DNA from: Ruminococcaceae bacterium HV4-5-B5C
GTDB lineage: Bacteria; Bacillota; Clostridia; Oscillospirales; Acutalibacteraceae
Direction: 5' to 3'
Assembly: GCA_900184925.1 (NCBI GenBank)
Contig: FXYJ02000010.1
Location: 1-64,000 of the forward strand
Length of the DNA: 64,000 nt
How positions within the stretch are numbered: position 1 is the first letter of the stretch; the number at the start of each line of letters is the position of its first letter. The notes beneath the pieces were generated by a model that was not told the origin of the DNA, did not search any database, and saw only the letters and a list, made by a program, of their open reading frames with translations. The position numbers were made by a program, and so were the translations under genes. Positions 52,465-62,079 of the stretch are shown piece after piece.

Positions 52465-52902
52465 CTACTTCGATCCTGTTCTATCCACTATTTCTTTTTG
52501 CAGTTTACTAAGACGTTCTTCCACTGTCGCCTTTTTTAGCTCGCACTCCCAAACCGTTATTACCTTCCATCCGGCATTAGTGAGCATCTCAGCATTTTTT
52601 GCATCTCTTTGGGCATTTCCAGTAATCTTTGTGTGCCAATACTCTTCATTTGAAGACGGCCACACAAATCGTTTGCATTTATGCATATGCCAAAAGCAAC
52701 CATTAACAAAGATCACAGCATGATACTTTGGCAGTACGATATCTGGACACCCCGGCAGTTTCTTAACATTTTTACGGTAGCGAAACCCTTTTGAAAATAG
52801 ATATTTCCGGACAATTTCTTCTGGTTTTGAATTTGTACTGCGGATATGGGACATGTTCATGCTTCGAATTTCTTTTGAATGGTTATCAGCCGTTATTGCC
52901 AT
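52465..52902 (-). CDS. vsr: Very short patch repair (Vsr) endonuclease
   Basis: A 145-residue endonuclease. Vsr motifs: MSHIRSTNSKPEEIVRKYLF, FRYRKNV, PGCPDIVLPKYHAVIFVNGC with the catalytic Asp, FWHMHKC, and the tail region AGWKVITVWECELKK. Vsr nicks next to T:G mismatches that arise from deamination of 5-methylcytosine at the partner methylase site. It overlaps the end of the cytosine methyltransferase gene by 17 bp, so the two are translated together. It is the last gene of the defence operon. In some restriction clusters Vsr-like nucleases act in cleavage. Confidence 0.93.
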   Translation of the reverse strand: MAITADNHSKEIRSMNMSHIRSTNSKPEEIVRKYLFSKGFRYRKNVKKLPGCPDIVLPKYHAVIFVNGCFWHMHKCKRFVWPSSNEEYWHTKITGNAQRDAKNAEMLTNAGWKVITVWECELKKATVEERLSKLQKEIVDRTGSK

Positions 52903-54505
52903 CTTCTTCCAGAATCATAAGGACCTGTTCCGCAATCGCTTTGGCAAGTATTGGAGGCACTGCATTTCCTACTTGCTGATACTGCGCATCTTTTGTTCCC
53001 TTGAATATAAAGCTGTCAGGAAAGCTCTGGAGGCGAGCTGCCTCTCTGACGCTCAAGGCTCTGTCAAGCTTAGGGTGAACCCACATGGACTTGCGGACAT
53101 TGACAACGGTTCCGCTTGGTTCACTATAATTAAGTCGCAGATAAATTGTGTTTTGTGTTCGTTTTGCATCAGTATAGGTCGTCTTTAACGAATCGTCTAA
53201 GCAGTGAAAGTTCTGCCCTTGCTTAAGTGCTTTAAATCGTTCCATAGCTGTATCCTGCGTTTCGGTTATGATGTGGTTGTACAGTCTATCTGAATCTCTA
53301 AGAACAGAAAGAAGCGATCCAGGCTCTGTTTCTATGGGCTCAAGTAGTCTGGGAGGAGTCGTTACATTAAAGTACGTTGGAACTCCTTCAATATCTTCGA
53401 TAGCATCTCTTACAGTACGATATTCCCCTTCAACAAAATTACCTTTAGGCAACACAGCCTTATGCCCATTTTTTGCGCCAATAACAATATATCTTTCACG
53501 CTTTTGAGGAACGCCAAAATCTACAGCATTCAGGACTCCTGGTTTAATATCATAGCAGTATGGTTCTGCACCAAGCACCTTTTGCACGTACTCAAATACT
53601 GGAAATGACGATATTTTCGCGCATATTCCTTTTTCCAAGGAGATTCCGTCAATTATTATTTGATTGCAAACAAGTTCTTGATAGTGTTTGTACATGCGCT
53701 GTAGCATTATGGGTAGCTCTATTGCATGAGTAACTTGAGAGCCATCGGCACTTCCATTCAAGTAAGCATTGATGGCCTTAGCCATCTCATATTCTGCATG
53801 AATTACAACTGAATCGCCATCGCCCCGCTCAGTTAATCGTTTTACAAATAACTCAAGCCGATGATGATATTTTTCTATTGCTTTTTTAAGTTTTGCATAA
53901 TTATTTCGCTGCCTATATAAGACATTCACAGCGAGATATTCTTTATCTGTCCAAAGATATTCTGAATATGCCGTAAGTGTCTCTTTAAGCGCCTCTTGCT
54001 GATCTTCACAATACCTTTCAGCAAGCAGTTCAAGTTCATCTTTTCTGAGATTAATGTCAAGCTTTCCAATAATCGCTCTATCTTTTTCGGAATAATAGAA
54101 GCGATGTACCTCTGAACGCAGCATACCAACGTTCTCCATAACGAACACTGTTGGCTTTAGCTCACATATCGCGCGAACATACTCCTTAACCAGCGCATTA
54201 TTAGTGCTGATAGTCTGTGCTTTTTGACGATTCGCATTTGAAAAGCCTTGGCATGGCGGCCCACCTATAACAACATCAATCTTACCAAATTTATCACTGA
54301 GTTTCGAATCGATCTTCTTGACATCATCCACCAATTCAACTGTAGGATAGTTTTGCTTATATGTAAGCTGCGCGTTAGGATTCTTCTCCGCTGCAGCAAC
54401 TATATTGAACCGCTTGGTTTGAAGAAAACCAAGACTTAACCCACCAGCACCTGCAAATAAATCAACAACTGAATAGTTGCGCATCCTACTTTTTCTCTCC
54501 CTCAT
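52886..54505 (-). CDS. DNA (cytosine-5-)-methyltransferase
   Basis: A 539-residue C5 methylase. Motif I is YSVVDLFAGAGGLSLGFL, motif IV GGPPCQGFSNANR with the catalytic Cys (about residue 85), motif VI MENV, motif VIII-like RERYIVIGA, and motifs IX-X include AARLQSFPDSF and QQVGNAVPPILAKAI. A long insertion of about 150 residues lies between motifs VI and VIII. The start ATG at 54505 overlaps the stop of the AIPR gene (ATGA); 54484 is an alternative. It should protect self DNA by methylation. The recognition sequence cannot be read from the protein. Confidence 0.94.
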   Translation of the reverse strand: MRERKSRMRNYSVVDLFAGAGGLSLGFLQTKRFNIVAAAEKNPNAQLTYKQNYPTVELVDDVKKIDSKLSDKFGKIDVVIGGPPCQGFSNANRQKAQTISTNNALVKEYVRAICELKPTVFVMENVGMLRSEVHRFYYSEKDRAIIGKLDINLRKDELELLAERYCEDQQEALKETLTAYSEYLWTDKEYLAVNVLYRQRNNYAKLKKAIEKYHHRLELFVKRLTERGDGDSVVIHAEYEMAKAINAYLNGSADGSQVTHAIELPIMLQRMYKHYQELVCNQIIIDGISLEKGICAKISSFPVFEYVQKVLGAEPYCYDIKPGVLNAVDFGVPQKRERYIVIGAKNGHKAVLPKGNFVEGEYRTVRDAIEDIEGVPTYFNVTTPPRLLEPIETEPGSLLSVLRDSDRLYNHIITETQDTAMERFKALKQGQNFHCLDDSLKTTYTDAKRTQNTIYLRLNYSEPSGTVVNVRKSMWVHPKLDRALSVREAARLQSFPDSFIFKGTKDAQYQQVGNAVPPILAKAIAEQVLMILEEDGNNG

Positions 54506-56583
54506 GCTTTAAAGCCGTTTGATTTTGCTTCCTCCAGCAAAGAAAGCAACTGTAAGCTTTGATATGCATTCGGAAATTGCTCTGGAATTCGCAATGCATA
54601 TTTTAATGCTTTCATTTGATCTTGGGTTACGCTGAATCTTTTTTCTGTGATAAACATGCTGATAGATTTCCAAAAATCCGTTCCAAGTTCAATGACTGTT
54701 TTCTGCGCTTCAACATCAGATAGCAATTTCTGGTCTTTTTTTGCGTCGCGTTCTGCGGCTTTCTTATCGTCTTGGCTGATAAGAACCTTTTTGATGTCAT
54801 CAGGCAGCTGAATTTTGCAGATTTTTACACTGTCCCAACATGCTTCTCGCTTGCACCACTGTGTAACATTGATAGTGCTGCGGCTTGGATCAGTAATTGT
54901 GTCAAACACATACTTAGTTATCTTTATAAGTTCATTAGTAATTAAATCTGAAACTTGCTGACGATTCCATATCAGCTGCAAGTCCAAATCCATTCCATTA
55001 AACTGATTGACAATCAATCTATGTAGTAGAGAAATAGAGTAGGTGACAATATTCGCACGATATCCTTTCTCAAACCAAGGCTGATGTGACACAACCCACT
55101 CTGTGTGCTTAAACAAGATTGCCAGCGCCACAGAGTCTTTAAAATACTTGTCATTATACTGTGTGTCGGACTTGTTCCAGCTTTCATCAACGGTCTCTGC
55201 AAACTTCATAAAGTTTGTCTGTGCGCCTTTACTTACAACATGGGGCATACCGACCCAAGAATTCTGATACTTTGCTAAATCAGTTTTTGTTATAACCTGC
55301 TTTTTGGGGTTTTGCGCGGTAAATTTGTCTTTCTGTGATTTTGTCATATGCATTTGAGCCTGTAGATACTGACCACGAGCACGCTCATAGAACCACTTTG
55401 TTTCATACTGAGCGCCTCCCGACGCAGGTGCAAAAATTCTACGCGAAATTTGCTCTATACGGACATGGAATGGATGGGTTGCGAAAAAATCCGCATCACT
55501 AACTTTATTTTGGCTGTTTGAAGATTTGGAAATGTTTCTGATGAGTTCACTCGATTTATCCGCATCAGAATCCACTTCTGTCAGCTTCATCTGCACATAA
55601 ATTTGGCTTAAGTCAGCATTATCCTTGTATCTTGCGTTTGACAGTGAAGCAGTAGTTTGTCCTCCATTAATTATCTGAAAATCTTTAGCATAAGTGATAA
55701 ATTTTCCGGCTTGCGTTGTTTCAAAACGCAGATTCATCGCCGTTGCAGAAATTCCATTATTATATGCAAAGAAATTCTGCGGTATCCGCAGTATTGTTTC
55801 TCTAATTTTTTTATTAACCGCAACTTTTGTGGATAGAAATGAGCGTACATTGCCTTCAAGTAATTGGCTGCCATAATAGTCGTAGATATCAGCCAGTACA
55901 CTCCCGGGAATTATAGAAAGATAACTTTTATAATCATCGTTGTTTGTGCTGCTCGCTTCGAGGCATGGAATGCCGCTCCCTCCTGTACACGCTTTGAAGT
56001 CGATTTCAATATCCTGTCTGCCCAAGTCAGAAAAACATACCCTATAAATTCGATCGATGTCCCAAATTTGACATTCTACGGGTATATCATTAAAGTTCTT
56101 GGATTCTATCTCGTTGATTCTATTGCTCATAAATCCATCTGTGAGCAATATTAGTCGATATTTTCTGATGCGGTCTTTATTAAGCCGCAGTATCTCAACA
56201 AGATCGGCGGCGGGCGTACTTGGTTCCACGTTTCGGTAAAGTTTTGTACCATATACTTCATCTAAAAAATATAGCAGACGCTCAAATGAGGCATTTGCAG
56301 CTGTTTTTGTGATGGTTTCTCGGTTTTCGTCTCCAGAGTAATCGGCAATTATCAGATTAAATGTCAAATCAAAGTCATCGAGTGCATAACCGTCTACTCG
56401 GATTTTCCTGTTATTTTTACCGGTTCCAGAATAAAACGCAGGAGTAAAATCAGACAGAACCTCTGCATTTTCAAGATAGCCCGAGGCAACGCTAACAAAA
56501 GCAGAGTTAGAACCCTCTCCCTCTGCTACAGCCGTCGCTTTCACTTCTTCAAGAAAATCCTTGTGAAAGTCATGCACGTCCAT
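54502..56583 (-). CDS. AIPR-family (abortive infection phage resistance) protein
   Basis: A 693-residue cytosolic protein. The AIPR signature is clear: FFAYNNGISATA (about residue 270) and FQIINGGQTTASLSNARY (about 302). The N-terminal part contains FNLIIADYSGDENRE, an acidic strand pattern that could hold a nuclease-like core, followed by RLLYFLDEVYG and YRLILLTDGFMSN. The start at 56583 has AGGAGGAC eight bases upstream. AIPR proteins are linked to abortive infection; their biochemistry is largely undefined. It lies in the operon between the PD-(D/E)XK and methylase genes. Confidence 0.9.
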   Translation of the reverse strand: MDVHDFHKDFLEEVKATAVAEGEGSNSAFVSVASGYLENAEVLSDFTPAFYSGTGKNNRKIRVDGYALDDFDLTFNLIIADYSGDENRETITKTAANASFERLLYFLDEVYGTKLYRNVEPSTPAADLVEILRLNKDRIRKYRLILLTDGFMSNRINEIESKNFNDIPVECQIWDIDRIYRVCFSDLGRQDIEIDFKACTGGSGIPCLEASSTNNDDYKSYLSIIPGSVLADIYDYYGSQLLEGNVRSFLSTKVAVNKKIRETILRIPQNFFAYNNGISATAMNLRFETTQAGKFITYAKDFQIINGGQTTASLSNARYKDNADLSQIYVQMKLTEVDSDADKSSELIRNISKSSNSQNKVSDADFFATHPFHVRIEQISRRIFAPASGGAQYETKWFYERARGQYLQAQMHMTKSQKDKFTAQNPKKQVITKTDLAKYQNSWVGMPHVVSKGAQTNFMKFAETVDESWNKSDTQYNDKYFKDSVALAILFKHTEWVVSHQPWFEKGYRANIVTYSISLLHRLIVNQFNGMDLDLQLIWNRQQVSDLITNELIKITKYVFDTITDPSRSTINVTQWCKREACWDSVKICKIQLPDDIKKVLISQDDKKAAERDAKKDQKLLSDVEAQKTVIELGTDFWKSISMFITEKRFSVTQDQMKALKYALRIPEQFPNAYQSLQLLSLLEEAKSNGFKA

Positions 56584-56596
56584 TACGTTAGTCCTC

Positions 56597-57517
56597 CTAG
56601 TTTCTATATGGTTCAATCATTGCTAAATTGATCCCATATTTTACACTTGCAATATATATGGATACATTCTTGCGTGTTAGGCGAGGAAATACATTATCCA
56701 CATTGAACACTCTTTTTTCAGCGATTCTATATCTGATTTCTTTGTAGACTTCAGAATCCTTATCAAGATAGCCGCATTTTGCTAGTTTACAGTCAAATTC
56801 ATCTCTGGTGCGTGAATCAAGCAATCTTTGTCTAACTTGTCCAATTACCTCTGGAAGTGAAATGGCCCGCTGACCGGTTGAAGTAGTTTTATCCATGAAA
56901 TATACAATCAGCATACCATCATCTGTGCGATCAAGCTGCTGTAAAGAGGAGATCATAACTTCATCTGCTGCTATAGATACAGCCTTAACCTCTTCCCAAT
57001 GATCGCTGAATAAGAAATCTTGATCGCTGCCCTCTGGACCTACCCAGGCGTTCAATGCAGTTTCAGCATTCGTTTCAGCAATAGACTCACTAAGCTGCAT
57101 CAGTTCACCGATCAATCCTTTTTGAACAGATGATGACATCAAGCCGTTTCCCGCTTGTTGAAGCAGCTTTTGCCAACTAAAGTACTGGCTGAGAATTTTT
57201 TTGACCGGAATTGCATCGTTACGTGATGAATCAATGAGGTCCCAGCACAGTTTCACGAAGAGTTCATCAAGAGATGGGTAGTTTAATAAAAACCGAAGAG
57301 CATATGTTCCATCTTCAGTTTCAATACATTCAACCAAAATGGCTTTTGAGGATATAACCTTTTCGATTTTCCCAGTATTCAAAACGATGAAACATTTCTG
57401 TTCGCCGCCTAGATACCCTATATGGAATGACAGCGGGTGATCACCAGATACTAACAGAAATCCGCCGGAACATGGCGATATATCATCCCATTTCGCCTTC
57501 AGCTCCTTAATTGTCAT
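56597..57517 (-). CDS. PD-(D/E)XK motif protein (DUF4420-type)
   Basis: A 306-residue protein matching DUF4420. The segment SSVQKGLIGELMQLSESIAE, then GPEGSDQDFLFSDHWEEVKA (Asp about residue 162, ExK about 174) is a PD-(D/E)XK nuclease core, with SLQQLDRTDDGMLIVYFMDK after it. It is probably the nuclease subunit of the operon, though activity is unproven. It begins inside the last codons of the Z1 gene (start 57517 or 57520) and ends 13 bp before the AIPR start, so translation is tightly coupled. Confidence 0.88.
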   Translation of the reverse strand: MTIKELKAKWDDISPCSGGFLLVSGDHPLSFHIGYLGGEQKCFIVLNTGKIEKVISSKAILVECIETEDGTYALRFLLNYPSLDELFVKLCWDLIDSSRNDAIPVKKILSQYFSWQKLLQQAGNGLMSSSVQKGLIGELMQLSESIAETNAETALNAWVGPEGSDQDFLFSDHWEEVKAVSIAADEVMISSLQQLDRTDDGMLIVYFMDKTTSTGQRAISLPEVIGQVRQRLLDSRTRDEFDCKLAKCGYLDKDSEVYKEIRYRIAEKRVFNVDNVFPRLTRKNVSIYIASVKYGINLAMIEPYRN

Positions 57518-60302
57518 CATCGTCATCATCCTCATCTTCGACATCAACCCAATTTTTCAGTTCATTTACGTTGACCATATAATTTGCTGTTCTTTCTTTT
57601 CCGTCATACGGGAATCCTAACCCTAGCGCAAATACGATTTCAGGATCTGTATCAAGCTTCTTCTCATTTGTGTTCTTCAAAACATGGATTAACACAAGAG
57701 GATCTCGTATTGTACGCAAGAAAGTACTGTCTTTGCTGCTTCCGTACTCACTTCTCAGTTCTTTGATTCTTTTCTCACTTAAGCCAATTTTCGTGCATCC
57801 TCCAGAGCCTATCCTTACATGTCGTCCATAAACTTTTAGCATGTTTTTTGTACATGGATCCCACTCCAAAGGTCTGCCCTTTGGATGAATTACGATTTCG
57901 GAGTCAATTAAATTCAAAACTACACTGTTTGTTTCATCTGCGTCTTGGGGAATACCAACATCCCAAAAATCGAGCGGCCCATCGTCATCTGAAATATAAT
58001 CAGCAAGTGCTACTGGCTGAAAATTCAAATTCCACGGGTGAGTAATATAGTTGCGCACAAGTTCGATTATCATTTTCTTAGGAACATGGTGCCATATAAA
58101 TGCTTTAGTATACTTATCGTATTCGCAGCCTGTAATATGGTCGTCTGCAGCTAATGATTGTATAAAGGATCTGCACAGACGCTCATTTTCTTCTATAGCA
58201 CATGCATCACCTTTCAGCCTTGGTGTTTCAATCATGCGTCCAGATACAGTAACCGGTCTCGACACCGGCGTTGCAGAACGCATTTTATTCCTTGCAGTTA
58301 TCAGAAGTGTTCCAGGGGCTTGACGAACCTTCAAACCAAACTGCTCAGGTGTCTGATTCTGCCGCTGCATCCTTCTTAATTCGTCTTTGAGTTCATTAAC
58401 TGCATCTGTAATATAGCCATACCAATTTACAGCATCCTCAGCCATCCAAACCTTAAACAGGTCTTCATAATTTGGTCTATAACCAAACCAGCGTCCCATC
58501 TGGAGCAATGTATCATACATCATAGTGTTGCGATAGAAGTAGCTTACACAAAGACCTTCAAGAGTAAGGCCTCTTGACAAACTGTTCCCGCCAACTGCAA
58601 TGACGCGCATCCCCACATTTTTGTATTCATAGTAGTTCAGTGAGGATGCACCATGCTGTTGGTTAACAGAACGCACCTCAATACGCCGCGCAGATTTGAA
58701 TAAGTAATTTTTAAAAAAATCTGGCCACATGATACCTGCTAAAGCGGACATATCATATTTGTCCCAAACTGTCTTCAATGCAAAAATATTTTTAATTTTC
58801 TCTGCCTTATCCGCAGCAAGCTGAGAATAATTTTCCAAGTCAGATTTTATGGAAGATACATACTCTTCAATTAAGTCCGCTGTACGATTTTGCACTTTTG
58901 TAAAGCGGCTTACATTCACGAGCATTGAGCGGTGCTCATTGTTGTCTTTACGAAGATCTGATATGCCAGTTATCAGTATAAAGTACCTGACTGCTTCCCG
59001 CATACTTTCAGGGAGATCATATAATTCATCAGCCAGCTCTTTTTTATGTTTAAATATAAAAAACGGCGCTTGTTCCTCATTTTCGATTGGAATGATGCAG
59101 TTGCTGTATTGTCCGTCAGTTCGCTGAGGTATTTCCTCACTACTCCATTCGTCAGCATCGCCACTGCCAAAAATTTTATCCGCTCCTATATACAAATCAG
59201 GTGTGGGTAGGACAGTTAGGAAGTCTTTGGGGAACAGATCTCTTGTTGCACCTCCATCGTCAGGATCTGGATCAATAAAAATATTTGCAAATGGTGTAGC
59301 GGTAATTCCAAGGTAAGATGCCTGTCGAAAGCAGTTTAAAATATTACGGATCGCCTGATTAATTGCGGTTGGATTTTTTTCCTCAGAGTTGGTATTTACT
59401 GAAGCATTGTCGGCTTCATCATCGATTAGAAGCAGTGGAAGGTCAATTAAACCATCTTCATGATCAGCGTTGTTTTCCATAAGCCACTTATACAAATTAT
59501 TAAGAACGCTTTTGTTCTTTTTGATAACAAAAAGTGCAGTCCCATTCAGGTTTCTAAGGCTTAACCCCAATGCGCGAAGCGTTGCTTTATTAAAATCCGT
59601 AGACACAGAAGTAAAACAGGCAATTCGCTTATCTTGATTAATGGGCGGTATCTTTCCGACCCCGACTGGTATATTCCTAATTTCTTTATCAGCCTGTCGA
59701 TCAAGAGTATATTTGCTCTCCACACCAACAAACTCCGCATCCAATCGTTCCTGCGTTTGAACGCGGAGGTTTTCCATCATACCCGCAAGAACAATTATTA
59801 CTCTATATCCTGCATCAGAGGCTTTATTGCAGATTGCCGTGTATGTTGAGGTCTTTCCAGACTGCACATCTCCAAGCAGGAGGCCGCGGCGCTGAAACGG
59901 GCGTGCATGATCTTTAGGGTTCCCTAGATCGTCCATGATACCATTTGTAGTTTCATTAAGACGGTTGACTACTTTAATGCCCCAATGCTTAATATTTTTC
60001 AGATATGTTCTGTATCTATCCCAATAGAAACCATCATTTTCCTGAACCAAATACCAAGATTGATGGGCGGAATCAGTTCCCTTCAACGTAATTGCAACAC
60101 CAATCGTATGAAGAATGTTAGAAGCCAATGTTTTTTTTACTTGGGCAAACTCTTCGTCACTGATAGGATAGAGCGAATTAAGCGCTGCACGCATAGCATC
60201 AGATTCTGCATTTATCTGCTCAAGTGTTGGCAATTCATCATCATACTTTCGGTTTATCATCACCGTAACTGTGTCAATTAGATACTGCATATTGTCAGTC
60301 AT
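57507..60302 (-). CDS. Z1-domain helicase-like ATPase
   Basis: A 931-residue P-loop protein. Walker A is GDVQSGKTSTYTAICNK (about residue 143), Walker B LLLIDDEADNAS (about 292), motif III-like LGITATPFANIFIDPDP (about 331), and the late motif GGNSLSRGLTLEGLCVSYFYR, followed by MGRWFGYR. These define the Z1 superfamily, derived from SF2 helicases and found with GHKL ATPases in restriction-like clusters. The acidic C-terminus ends in a run of Asp. The start at 60302 has GGAAGG nine bases upstream and overlaps the ATPase gene by 8 bp. It likely translocates on or remodels DNA for the nucleases. Confidence 0.92.
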   Translation of the reverse strand: MTDNMQYLIDTVTVMINRKYDDELPTLEQINAESDAMRAALNSLYPISDEEFAQVKKTLASNILHTIGVAITLKGTDSAHQSWYLVQENDGFYWDRYRTYLKNIKHWGIKVVNRLNETTNGIMDDLGNPKDHARPFQRRGLLLGDVQSGKTSTYTAICNKASDAGYRVIIVLAGMMENLRVQTQERLDAEFVGVESKYTLDRQADKEIRNIPVGVGKIPPINQDKRIACFTSVSTDFNKATLRALGLSLRNLNGTALFVIKKNKSVLNNLYKWLMENNADHEDGLIDLPLLLIDDEADNASVNTNSEEKNPTAINQAIRNILNCFRQASYLGITATPFANIFIDPDPDDGGATRDLFPKDFLTVLPTPDLYIGADKIFGSGDADEWSSEEIPQRTDGQYSNCIIPIENEEQAPFFIFKHKKELADELYDLPESMREAVRYFILITGISDLRKDNNEHRSMLVNVSRFTKVQNRTADLIEEYVSSIKSDLENYSQLAADKAEKIKNIFALKTVWDKYDMSALAGIMWPDFFKNYLFKSARRIEVRSVNQQHGASSLNYYEYKNVGMRVIAVGGNSLSRGLTLEGLCVSYFYRNTMMYDTLLQMGRWFGYRPNYEDLFKVWMAEDAVNWYGYITDAVNELKDELRRMQRQNQTPEQFGLKVRQAPGTLLITARNKMRSATPVSRPVTVSGRMIETPRLKGDACAIEENERLCRSFIQSLAADDHITGCEYDKYTKAFIWHHVPKKMIIELVRNYITHPWNLNFQPVALADYISDDDGPLDFWDVGIPQDADETNSVVLNLIDSEIVIHPKGRPLEWDPCTKNMLKVYGRHVRIGSGGCTKIGLSEKRIKELRSEYGSSKDSTFLRTIRDPLVLIHVLKNTNEKKLDTDPEIVFALGLGFPYDGKERTANYMVNVNELKNWVDVEDEDDDDDDN

Positions 60303-61761
60303 CGAATTCGCCCTTCCTTTTTGCCTCATCAATTTCTTCTGTGTAATCACAGAATGGCTCCGTGAGCTTCAATGCTTCAATGGATACGTAGCGATTTTCA
60401 TTTCCATGAATACTGGCTACAATGTTTTTTACAAGTGTAACAATGTCAATAACAGCAGTATCATTGTCATTTTCTAATTTTGCGTCGTTGGTCAGATCAA
60501 CATAAAGTGAATTAAGCGGTAATGACAAGCTTACTTGTTTCAGCAACAGTTCTAATTTGGGCCGGATAGCTGGGTATTCCTGCACTATTGCATCTACCAA
60601 TGGATAATCCGGATTCACTTCATAGTAAATACCGCCGTCTCTTGCTTTCATACGGTTCCAAACATGAATTATATCGTCACTGGTTTCTTTCTTACCGCGA
60701 TATGTCCATGTTCGTTTGCTGCCTTCAGCGATTTTTGCTATTATAACAGCAAGGTTTTGCTTTACTTCTTCCGGCGGCGTCGCTGTAGATTTCTTAATAT
60801 CTAAAGTCCATAAATCATCCAGTGAATTAGGAATATCAACTTGAACCCGTGCCAGCTTCGAAAGGTCTCCCTGACGCATCAGGTGAAACCACGTCCCCCA
60901 AACAAGCAATCGTCTGTTCCTGTACACATAAAAACCCTGTTGCTTTCTCAGACCATCTTTACCGCCCAGAGCCTTAATCTCTTTCTGCGTAAGCTTAGAA
61001 GTATGCGGCAGTATGTACGGTATTACTTTTATTTTTTGTCCTCTTACAATAATTGTTTCCTCATCCATCAGCTGTGTACTTTTCTTGACGAGGAAAGGAT
61101 CCTGCGGAGCAATGCTTAAATTGTTCATCCTGATATCAAGCCTTCTAATTCCAGGTTCGCCGCTCAAATAGCGATGGAATACTAATGAGAGATGATCGCG
61201 GATGACCTTCATTTTTCGAGAAAATGCATCTGATATATCGCTTTCTCCAACAGAAAATTTGTCAAGGTCCTGCCAAGAAACCAGAGTTCCCGTCTTATAC
61301 AGCAAAAGTTTATTGTAATTTTGTATACTACTCATATCAATATTATCTAAGACAATAAGAGACCAAGATTCAGATTTCTTGACGTAATTTAAATTCCATT
61401 GGCAGCCTGAAATAATATCGTTTTTCTTGCTCAGGACAGTCAAAACCCGACACTGCGACAGTGACGCAGTTTTCATGCCTAAGCCATAACGGCCAAGATC
61501 TGATTCATCCCTAACATCTAAGGGACTACGGCTGCCATACTGCATGGCTTGAATTAATTCTTTTTCAGCCATGCCGCAACCGTTATCTAGGATAGAAATA
61601 TATGACTCACCAATTGGAAAGAAGTCTATATCGACACGTGAAGCGCCGGCAGTAATACTGTTGTCGATAATATCAGCTATTGCAGCTTCGATAGAGTATC
61701 CAATTGCTCGTGTAGATTCCATTAGTATCGGAGCGTATGGCGGCATATCAATGGATTTCAT
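60295..61761 (-). CDS. GHKL ATPase, MORC/MutL-like
   Basis: A 488-residue protein with an N-terminal GHKL ATPase fold. N-box EAAIADIIDNSITAGA (Asn34), G1 ILDNGCGM (Asp59) and G2 LGRYGLGMKTASLSQC (about 89-102) are intact. A transducer-like region has LVSWQDLDKF and QQGFYVYRNRRLLVWGTWF. Nucleotide-dependent dimerisation as in MutL, MORC and Hsp90 is expected; here it probably senses or clamps DNA for the operon. It is followed by the Z1 gene with an 8-bp overlap. It starts 12 bp after the small upstream gene. Confidence 0.92.
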   Translation of the reverse strand: MKSIDMPPYAPILMESTRAIGYSIEAAIADIIDNSITAGASRVDIDFFPIGESYISILDNGCGMAEKELIQAMQYGSRSPLDVRDESDLGRYGLGMKTASLSQCRVLTVLSKKNDIISGCQWNLNYVKKSESWSLIVLDNIDMSSIQNYNKLLLYKTGTLVSWQDLDKFSVGESDISDAFSRKMKVIRDHLSLVFHRYLSGEPGIRRLDIRMNNLSIAPQDPFLVKKSTQLMDEETIIVRGQKIKVIPYILPHTSKLTQKEIKALGGKDGLRKQQGFYVYRNRRLLVWGTWFHLMRQGDLSKLARVQVDIPNSLDDLWTLDIKKSTATPPEEVKQNLAVIIAKIAEGSKRTWTYRGKKETSDDIIHVWNRMKARDGGIYYEVNPDYPLVDAIVQEYPAIRPKLELLLKQVSLSLPLNSLYVDLTNDAKLENDNDTAVIDIVTLVKNIVASIHGNENRYVSIEALKLTEPFCDYTEEIDEAKRKGEFDD

Positions 61762-61773
61762 ATAGCGCCTCCG

Positions 61774-62013
61774 TTATTTCAAGTTGAACTCTTGTGTCAA
61801 CAAGTTCACAAGAAATTGGGCGGTACCACGATCCAGCTGAATCGATTGGCTGATCTTCTCGGGGTTCTCCCGATCTGCTTTTCCATATGTATCAAACTGA
61901 ATGTACTTTTCTCCGGCCATTTCAAAAACTGTATAGGTTGTATGCACTTTTTCATGAATCGTGTTTCTTTGCTTCTCAATCTTCTGGATGTGTTTCAGAT
62001 TAATCTGTGCCAA
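61774..62013 (-). CDS. 79-residue conserved-looking small defence-operon protein
   Basis: The sequence runs LAQINLKHIQKIEKQRNTIH, then EKVHTTYTVFEMAGEKYIQFDTYGKADRE and SQSIQLDRGTAQFLVNLL. I recall closely similar small proteins, often misnamed methionyl-tRNA formyltransferase, near restriction clusters in many bacteria; function is unknown. TTG 62013 has AGAGG about ten bases upstream, while the GTG at 62022 is only 2 bases from it. It lies between the HTH and GHKL ATPase genes in the operon. The compact alpha/beta form, with a central QFDTYGK strand, could be a regulator or specificity factor. Confidence 0.8.
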   Translation of the reverse strand: MAQINLKHIQKIEKQRNTIHEKVHTTYTVFEMAGEKYIQFDTYGKADRENPEKISQSIQLDRGTAQFLVNLLTQEFNLK

Positions 62014-62079
62014 CGAAATCACTTCCTCTTTAATTCAAGCCCTTATGTGTTTTGCAACACCATGAAAGGCTAATCTAAA

